Below, in pieces: positions 6,901 through 11,717 of a DNA stretch of 11,717 bases. Within the stretch, counting starts at the first letter, position 1, and every line of letters begins with the position of its first letter. Source of the DNA: SZUA-430 sp040381215 (GTDB taxonomy: Bacteria > Pseudomonadota > Alphaproteobacteria > Micropepsales > Micropepsaceae); contig JBEIHO010000089.1 of the NCBI GenBank assembly GCA_040381215.1, positions 1 through 11,717 on the forward strand. Reading direction: 5' to 3'. The position numbers were made by a program, and so were the translations under genes. Under the pieces are notes generated by a model. The model had not been told where the DNA came from and made no database searches. It was given only the letters and a program-made list of their open reading frames with translations.

Positions 6901-8169
6901 TCAGCGGAACTCCGACCCGGCGAATTTCGCCGAAGCGCCAAGCGCTTCCTCGATCCGCAGCAACTGGTTGTACTTGGCAAGCCGGTCCGAGCGCGACGCC
7001 GAACCCGTCTTGATGCGACCGCAATTCGTGGCCACGGCCAGGTCAGCGATGGTCGTATCTTCGGTCTCGCCCGAGCGATGCGACATCACCGCCTTGTAGC
7101 CGGCCTTGTGCGCCGTCTCGACGGCTTCCAGCGTTTCCGACAGCGTGCCGATCTGGTTGACCTTGATCAGGATGGCATTCGCCGTCTTCTTCGCGATGCC
7201 CTCGCGCAGGCGCGCAGGATTGGTCACGAACAGGTCGTCGCCCACCAGCTGGACCTTCGCGCCGATGGCGTCCGTCAGGCCCTTCCAGCCTGCCCAGTCA
7301 TCCTCGGCCATGCCGTCCTCGATCGAGACGATCGGATAGCGCCGGCACAGATCCTCATAGAACTTCACCATGCCTGCCGGATCGAGCTTCTTGCCCTCGC
7401 CTTCCAGGTCATAGATCCCGTCGTGGAAGAACTCGGTCGAGGCCGGGTCCAGCGCCAGCTTGACATGTTCGCCCGGCTTGTAGCCCGCAGCCTCGATGGC
7501 GCGCATGACATAGCTGAGCGCTTCGTCGGCCGATTTCAGGTTCGGCGCGAAGCCGCCCTCGTCGCCGACATTCGTGTTGTGGCCTGCATCCTTCAGCGCC
7601 TTGCGCAGCGCATGAAAAACCTCGGTCCCCATGCGAAGCGCCTCGCGGAACGTCGGCGCGCCCACGGGAAGGATCATGAATTCCTGGAAGTCGATCGGGT
7701 TGTCGGCATGCGCGCCGCCATTGATGATGTTCATGAACGGCACCGGCAACAGATGCGCCTGCGTGCCGCCGACATAGCGGAACAATTTCTGGCCCCGCGC
7801 GTGCGAGGCGGCATGGGCGGCTGCAAGCGACACGCCAAGGATGGCATTGGCCCCCAGGCGACCCTTGTTCGGTGTACCGTCAAGCTCGATCAGCGTCCGG
7901 TCGAGATGCAGCTGCTCCTCGGCCTCCATGCCCGCCACGGCGTCGAAGATCTCGCCATTGACGGCAGCCACGGCCTGTTCGACGCCCTTGCCGCCATAGC
8001 GCTTGCCACCGTCGCGCTTTTCGACCGCCTCATGTGCGCCCGTCGATGCACCCGAGGGAACCGCCGCCCGCCCGAGGCTGCCGTCCTCGAGCTCAACTTC
8101 CACCTCCACGGTCGGATTTCCGCGGCTGTCGAGGATTTCGCGTCCACGAATGTCGATGATGGCTGTCAT
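6901..8169 (-). CDS. eno: Enolase (2-phosphoglycerate dehydratase)
   Basis: Enolase interconverts 2-phosphoglycerate and phosphoenolpyruvate in glycolysis and gluconeogenesis. The 422 residues are full length for bacteria. Visible sites are DSRGNPTVEVEV (14-25), the mobile loop PSGASTGAHEA (38-48), His154 in GGAHADNP, Glu163 in FQEFMILP, and Glu204 in GDEGGFAP. The Mg ligands are Asp241 (LALDPASTEF), Glu284 (SIEDGM) and Asp311 (LVGDDLF). Catalytic Lys336 lies in LIKVNQIGTLSE, SHRSGETEDTTIADLAV spans 363-379, and Lys387 is in IKTGSASRSDR. The open frame runs 71 codons further upstream, but the ATG at 8167-8169 matches the family start (MTAIIDIRGREILDSRGN); GGGAG lies 13 bases before it, a long spacing. 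In E. coli enolase also joins the RNA degradosome; nothing here tests that. It is the first gene of a probable two-gene unit with the oxygenase and is divergent from the MAPEG gene at 8399. Confidence 0.98.
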   Translation of the reverse strand: MTAIIDIRGREILDSRGNPTVEVEVELEDGSLGRAAVPSGASTGAHEAVEKRDGGKRYGGKGVEQAVAAVNGEIFDAVAGMEAEEQLHLDRTLIELDGTPNKGRLGANAILGVSLAAAHAASHARGQKLFRYVGGTQAHLLPVPFMNIINGGAHADNPIDFQEFMILPVGAPTFREALRMGTEVFHALRKALKDAGHNTNVGDEGGFAPNLKSADEALSYVMRAIEAAGYKPGEHVKLALDPASTEFFHDGIYDLEGEGKKLDPAGMVKFYEDLCRRYPIVSIEDGMAEDDWAGWKGLTDAIGAKVQLVGDDLFVTNPARLREGIAKKTANAILIKVNQIGTLSETLEAVETAHKAGYKAVMSHRSGETEDTTIADLAVATNCGRIKTGSASRSDRLAKYNQLLRIEEALGASAKFAGSEFR

Positions 8170-8358
8170 GGTACTGGCTCGGCTCCCGTCATTACGATGC
8201 GCCGCGTTCATAGCCAAACCCTGCAGGCGATGAAAGCCCATTCCGGGGCCCTGCGCCATTCGCGATCGGGTTTGCCCTGCTGCAGGATGGAACTTCGCCA
8301 TCGGCGCCCATGCCTCTACGATACCCAAAGCCTGAGTCGGGGGCGCAAGGGGGGAAAA

Positions 8359-8371
8359 TGACCCGCGGTCA
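8359..8371. promoter_or_regulatory. 13-bp palindrome upstream of the second MAPEG gene
   Basis: TGACC-CGC-GGTCA is a perfect 5-bp inverted repeat with a 3-base centre. It lies 27 bases before the MAPEG start codon in the 229-base gap shared with eno. It could be an operator for a dimeric regulator, but a short palindrome like this can arise by chance in GC-rich DNA. I see no other convincing signal in the gap. Confidence 0.25.
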
Positions 8372-8398
8372 CCGGCTCCCAATGAGGAGGAAACATCG

Positions 8399-8791
8399 AT
8401 GTCTGCCTGGCCCGTACTCGTAACTCTTGCTGCCCTGCTCTTCTATTTCTGGACCGGCCTGATGGTTGGCAACGCCCGCCGCAAGTACAACGTCCCCGCG
8501 CCGGCCACCACCGGCAACCCCGATTTCGAGCGCGTGTTCCGCGTACAGATGAACACGCTCGAGTGGCTGCCGATCTTCCTGGTCAGCCTGTGGATCTTCT
8601 GCATGTACTGGAACGGCCTGCTGGGCGCCGTGATCGGCGCAATCTGGATCGTGGGCCGCTACATGTACGCCCATGGCTACATGGCGGCCGCAGACCAGCG
8701 CTCGATGGGCTTCATGATCCAGGCCCTGGCCGTGATGATCCTGTTCCTTGGCGGCCTGTTCGGCGCGATCGGCGCACTGTTCGGCGGCTGA
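8399..8791 (+). CDS. MAPEG-family membrane protein, MGST3/FLAP-like subtype
   Basis: This 130-residue protein has four hydrophobic segments (about 4-24, 56-71, 73-90, 104-127). NARRKYNVPAPATTGNPDFE (25-44) leads into RVFRVQMNTLEWLPIF (45-60), the Arg-x-Gln-x-Asn-x-x-Glu-x-x-Pro signature of MAPEG helix 2, and GRYMYAHGY (86-94) is the conserved motif after helix 3. This resembles the MGST2/MGST3/FLAP branch more than the MAPEG protein in the pdh cluster. Eukaryotic members conjugate or reduce lipid hydroperoxides with glutathione; the bacterial role is open. The start is firm: AGGAGG at 8385-8390 lies 8 bases before the ATG at 8399. The gene is alone on its strand, divergent from eno, and closed by a terminator at 8820. 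Confidence 0.9.
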   Translation: MSAWPVLVTLAALLFYFWTGLMVGNARRKYNVPAPATTGNPDFERVFRVQMNTLEWLPIFLVSLWIFCMYWNGLLGAVIGAIWIVGRYMYAHGYMAAADQRSMGFMIQALAVMILFLGGLFGAIGALFGG

Positions 8792-8819
8792 AACCCGTCA
8801 GTGCATTGAAACCATTTGG

Positions 8820-8848
8820 CGGCGCCGGCTACGACCGGCGCCGTTTTC
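8820..8848 (+). terminator. Intrinsic terminator of the MAPEG gene, overlapping the end of the ATPase gene
   Basis: GGCGCCGG (8821-8828) pairs with CCGGCGCC (8835-8842) around CTACGA, extended by one C-G pair, and is followed by GTTTTC. The T run is on the plus strand, so it fits the MAPEG transcript. It reaches into the stop codon of the convergent ATPase gene (8847-8849). On the minus strand no U run follows the stem, so it should be weak in that direction. Confidence 0.85.
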
Positions 8849-11309
8849 ATGTCACCCGCGCCTCGGCGTAGAGCGACGCGCGCACGAAGCTGGCAAGCCC
8901 CATCGCCAACAAGGCGGAAACGCCGATGACAAGCCAATCGCGGCCGTGCAGCGGTTCCAGGTGTACATAAGCCGAAACCACCGGCATCTGCACCAGGACG
9001 ACGACCGCCAGCACCGACACCAGGGGCACGATGGCCCCACTGCCCCCCACACCGCGATTGAGCGCAAGCGCCACGGCGCCACTCCATACCGACAGCATCG
9101 CCAGCACCATGCTGCGCGCATGGCCGCCTGCCGCCCCCTGCGCGTTCTGCCACTCGAACACGCCGACCAGCAGCAGGGCCAGCACAAGCCCGGCAGCCAA
9201 GACCCGCCTCCACGTCCGCGGCGTGAAGAAATGCGACGGACCATCCCGGGGGATGGCTTTCAGGGATCCCCTGTCGGCAGCCTGCTGGAACGCCAGGAGC
9301 GCCGTTGGATGGATGAGCAACTCGAGGATGACGACATGCACCGGCAGGTACAGGATCGGATTGTCGAGCAGCGGCACCAGGGCGGCACTCAGAACGAGCG
9401 GGATATGCACCAGCAATAAGTAGATGAAGGCAAGCTGCAGGTTCACGAACAGCTGCCGCCCTTCGGCGACTGCGTCAGCGATGGTACGGAAATTGTCATC
9501 CAGCAGCACGATCGACGCCACCTCGCGCGCGCTTTGCGTTCCCCGCTCGCCCATCGCGATGCCGACATCCGCGGCCTTGATCGCCGGCACGTCATTGACC
9601 CCGTCCCCCGTGACGGCAACGATTTCGCCAGCCGCCTGCAAGGCCAGGACGAGCTTCAGCTTCTGGGAAGGCGTCGCGCGCGCCACCACGTCGGCATGCG
9701 CCAGGGCGGCAGCCGTCGCGGGCCCGTCGATCGCATCGGCAAGCAGCACGCGCGGCGAACCATCACCAAGCCCGATGTCACGCGCCACCGCCCCAGCCGT
9801 CAGCGGATGATCTCCCGTCACCATGATGACGCGAATGCCGCCAGCCTGGCAGCGCCGGACGGCCTCGCGCACGCCATCGCGCACGGGATCCTCGAATGCA
9901 ATCAAACCAAGCAGCGAGAACCCGCCCACGGGCTCCGCCGCCCCATCCGCCTCGAGCTCGAGCACACGCCGTGCAACAGCCACCACCTTGTGTCCGCCCG
10001 ACGCGAGCGTCTGCAGTGACGCACGCCAGGAAGCCAGGTCCCCGGCATCCCGGCAGAGGTCGAACACCGTCTCCGGCGCCCCCTTCAGCGCCGCAATCCG
10101 CGTCCCGTCGGCAAGTGCCACCAGCCGTGTCTCGCGCCGCCGGTCTTCGGTGAAGGGAAAGGCGGCAAGCTCCTGCCCCGCCGCGCGCGCACCGGTCGCA
10201 AGCAAGGCCGTGTCCAGCGGATCGCTGCTCGTCGCATGCGCCGCGAGGCGCGCAACCGCCAGCACCTCTTCCGACGATGTCCCGCCGGCCGGAACCACAT
10301 GGGCCAGAACCAGCCGCCCCTCGGTCAACGTCCCCGTCTTGTCCGAACAGATGCATGTCAGCCGGCCGATATTCTCGACCGCCACGGCCCGCCGGACCAA
10401 GGCCTTGCGATGGGCAAGCCGATAGACCCCGACCCCCAGGAACATCGCCATGACGACCGGAAATTCCTCGGGGATCGCAGCCACGGCCAATGTCACGGCG
10501 CTCAGGAACGCATCAAGCCATCCATGCCCCTGCGCCAACCGAACACCGGCAAGCACCAGGCACAGGCCTATCGCGCCCCACAGCATGACCGCGACCAGCC
10601 GCCCGGAGGATTGCTGCAGCGGCGTCAGCGCGTGCGGGCCCTGCAGCGCCGAGCGAACGATGTCGGCATAGAGCGTATTGCCTCCCGTCGCAACGACGCG
10701 AAGCCGCGCCGGTCCCGTCAGCAATCGTGTCCCCGCAAGACACCAATGCGCGATGTCGAGCGACGGCGGCACGACCGGGCCGGAAAAGACAAGCTTGCGC
10801 ACCGGCCAGGACTCGCCCGTCATGGCGCTTTCATCGACCTGCGCGCCCTCTCCCTCGATCAGGATGGCGTCAGCCGGAAAGGGCTCACCCGCCTGGACCT
10901 CGACGATGTCGCCGACCACGACTTCCCGCGCGGAAACCAGATGCGCCGCGCCGCTGCGAATGACCACCGCCTGCGTCGCCAGCCGGCTGGCCAGACCCTG
11001 CGTCGAGGCCTGCGTGCGCCGGTGCAGCCAGGCATCCATGCCAAGAAGCGGCACCAGCGCCAGCGCCAGAACCGCCGCCTCGGCATAGTCGCCCAGCACG
11101 GCAAACAGCGCGCTGACGCCCGTCAGGAACCAGATCATCGGGTCGCGCAACGTGTCCTGCAGCGTATCCCGCCACGATGAAGGCGGCACCATCAGGATGT
11201 CGTTGGGGCCCAGCGCGGCAAGCCGCCTGTCGGCCTCGGCAACGCTCAGTCCCTCGCAGTCGCGCGCCAGGTCGCCCGTCGCACTCTCGGGAAGGGGCCG
11301 AAGGCTCAT
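8847..11309 (-). CDS. Cation-translocating P-type ATPase (PEEFPVV subgroup, substrate unknown)
   Basis: This is an 820-residue inner-membrane pump, close to the size of P2-type ATPases. An N-terminal cation-ATPase domain (GLSVAEADRRLAALGPNDI, 20-38) is followed by membrane helices M1-M2, the actuator domain with TGES (164-167), and M3-M4 with PEEFPVV (280-286). Next come the phosphorylation motif SDKTGTLT (Asp323), the nucleotide-binding KGAPE (409-413), TGDHPLTA (498-505), GDGVNDVPAIKAADVGIAMG (568-587), and M5-M10. There is no N-terminal metal-binding CxxC domain, which speaks against a Cu/Zn/Cd pump. PEEFPVV differs from the PEGL of Ca2+ pumps and is typical of uncharacterised bacterial groups. 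M6 reads LELLIHPTALLAFQQ (662-676); many relatives, as I recall them, have Asp where His667 stands. The ion is therefore unknown. The start ATG at 11307-11309 has GAGG 10 bases before it; the frame runs 25 codons further to a GTG. Confidence 0.93.
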   Translation of the reverse strand: MSLRPLPESATGDLARDCEGLSVAEADRRLAALGPNDILMVPPSSWRDTLQDTLRDPMIWFLTGVSALFAVLGDYAEAAVLALALVPLLGMDAWLHRRTQASTQGLASRLATQAVVIRSGAAHLVSAREVVVGDIVEVQAGEPFPADAILIEGEGAQVDESAMTGESWPVRKLVFSGPVVPPSLDIAHWCLAGTRLLTGPARLRVVATGGNTLYADIVRSALQGPHALTPLQQSSGRLVAVMLWGAIGLCLVLAGVRLAQGHGWLDAFLSAVTLAVAAIPEEFPVVMAMFLGVGVYRLAHRKALVRRAVAVENIGRLTCICSDKTGTLTEGRLVLAHVVPAGGTSSEEVLAVARLAAHATSSDPLDTALLATGARAAGQELAAFPFTEDRRRETRLVALADGTRIAALKGAPETVFDLCRDAGDLASWRASLQTLASGGHKVVAVARRVLELEADGAAEPVGGFSLLGLIAFEDPVRDGVREAVRRCQAGGIRVIMVTGDHPLTAGAVARDIGLGDGSPRVLLADAIDGPATAAALAHADVVARATPSQKLKLVLALQAAGEIVAVTGDGVNDVPAIKAADVGIAMGERGTQSAREVASIVLLDDNFRTIADAVAEGRQLFVNLQLAFIYLLLVHIPLVLSAALVPLLDNPILYLPVHVVILELLIHPTALLAFQQAADRGSLKAIPRDGPSHFFTPRTWRRVLAAGLVLALLLVGVFEWQNAQGAAGGHARSMVLAMLSVWSGAVALALNRGVGGSGAIVPLVSVLAVVVLVQMPVVSAYVHLEPLHGRDWLVIGVSALLAMGLASFVRASLYAEARVT

Positions 11310-11383
11310 GCGCGTTTGTCCTCGATCGCAAGGGGGCGCTTTACCATGACGGCCGACCGCCACGCATGCCGCACCGTCTCCCA

Positions 11384-11413
11384 CCTAGCATCGCCACGCC
11401 CCCGGATGCTAGG
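11384..11413. promoter_or_regulatory. Perfect 9-bp inverted repeat between the ATPase gene and kdsA
   Basis: CCTAGCATC (11384-11392) and GATGCTAGG (11405-11413) are exact reverse complements separated by 12 bases. Their centres are 21 bp apart, two helical turns, as expected for a dimer contacting one face of the DNA. It lies in the 146-base gap between the two divergent start codons, so it could regulate either gene. A hairpin in the kdsA leader is the alternative. There is no T run after it, so it is not a terminator. Confidence 0.5.
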
Positions 11414-11455
11414 GAAAGCCCCTTACGGCGAACACGCAAACTGAGGATCCGGCCC

Positions 11456-11717
11456 ATGCCAGCCATCACGCTCAAGAAATGGAACCTGCAACTCGGGGCC
11501 GGCAAGCCGCTGTTCGTGATTGCGGGCCTCAACGTGCTCGAGAACATCGACCTCGCGCTGACCGTCGGTCGCCACCTGAAAGAAGTGACCGGCAAGCTCG
11601 GCCTGCCCTATGTGTTCAAGGCCAGCTACGACAAGGCCAACCGTTCCTCGCTGAAGAGCTTCCGCGGGCCCGGCCTCAGGAAGGGTCTGGAAATCCTCGC
11701 CGAGGTGAAGGCGCAGC
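11456..11717 (+). CDS. kdsA: 3-deoxy-8-phosphooctulonate synthase, N-terminal part (metal-independent class)
   Basis: KdsA condenses phosphoenolpyruvate with arabinose 5-phosphate to Kdo 8-phosphate, a committed step towards the Kdo of lipopolysaccharide. The visible 87 codons cover the start of the TIM barrel: PLFVIAGLNVLEN (18-30), KLGLPYVFKASYDKANRSS (47-65) and FRGPGL (69-74), with the substrate-binding Lys and Asn of KANRSS. Asn26 stands where the metal-dependent class has a Cys ligand (GPCxIES), so this is the metal-independent type, as in E. coli, whose equivalent residue is also Asn26. The ATG at 11456-11458 has TGAGGA 8 bases before it. The gene is cut by the right edge. It is divergent from the ATPase gene, and its product draws on the phosphoenolpyruvate that enolase makes. 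Confidence 0.96.
   Translation, partial: MPAITLKKWNLQLGAGKPLFVIAGLNVLENIDLALTVGRHLKEVTGKLGLPYVFKASYDKANRSSLKSFRGPGLRKGLEILAEVKAQ

Noticed and set aside
8189..8217. Possible eno promoter: TTGGCT, 17 bases, TAATGA on the minus strand
   Set aside because: Spacing is good, but both hexamers are weak matches and the start would fall at or after the ribosome site.
5944..8361. An 805-codon open frame on the plus strand across the oxygenase gene and eno
   Set aside because: It is antisense to two genes with full catalytic motifs, is rich in Arg, His and Ala as expected from GC-rich shadow frames, and shows no domain I recognise.
8170..8382. An upstream extension of eno by 71 codons
   Set aside because: Enolase begins at MTAIIDIRGREILDSRGN; the extra part has no match to the family and covers the divergent promoter region.

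Overview
The window is GC-rich and dense with genes. It looks like a chromosomal housekeeping segment of an alphaproteobacterium. The basis is the set kdsA, eno, ftsB-like, pdhA, pdhB and pdhC in one neighbourhood, an E1-beta subunit that carries its own N-terminal lipoyl domain (a known alphaproteobacterial arrangement), and intergenic palindromes of the GCGGGAGAAGG / GACGGATGAGGG kind. I cannot place it below class level.

Layout, left to right. Positions 1-3975 (minus strand) hold, in transcription order, an FtsB/DivIC-type septum protein, pdhA (E1 alpha), a small MAPEG-family membrane protein, pdhB (lipoyl-E1 beta) and the first 232 codons of pdhC (E2), which runs off the left edge. Positions 4153-5427 (plus) hold an MgtC-like/DUF4010 membrane protein. 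An extra base in an eight-C run seems to shift its last stretch out of frame and replace the final membrane helix with a His/Arg/Pro-rich tail. Positions 5467-5863 are non-coding and hold a nested array of palindromic repeats. Positions 5869-8169 (minus) hold eno and, 3 bases behind it, a prolyl-4-hydroxylase-like Fe(II)/2-oxoglutarate oxygenase with Sel1/TPR-like repeats. Positions 8399-8791 (plus) hold a second MAPEG protein of a different subtype, followed by an intrinsic terminator. Positions 8847-11309 (minus) hold a P-type ATPase with a PEEFPVV membrane motif. From 11456 (plus) the start of kdsA runs off the right edge, with the asparagine that marks the metal-independent class.

Together, eno and pdhABC cover the step from 2-phosphoglycerate to phosphoenolpyruvate and the oxidation of pyruvate to acetyl-CoA. 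KdsA consumes phosphoenolpyruvate to make the lipopolysaccharide sugar Kdo. The FtsB-like protein belongs to the divisome. The two MAPEG proteins, the DUF4010 protein, the oxygenase and the ATPase are accessory genes between these core genes. About 2.9 kb (DUF4010 gene, repeats, oxygenase) separates eno from ftsB, which I recall as neighbours in many alphaproteobacteria.

I see no RNA genes, CRISPR array, insertion sequence, phage or defence genes, and no clear new multi-gene system. The points most worth a second look are the poly-C frameshift, the repeat array, the eno-oxygenase pairing, the MAPEG gene inside the pdh cluster, the unusual M6 segment of the ATPase and a 9-bp inverted repeat between the ATPase gene and kdsA.
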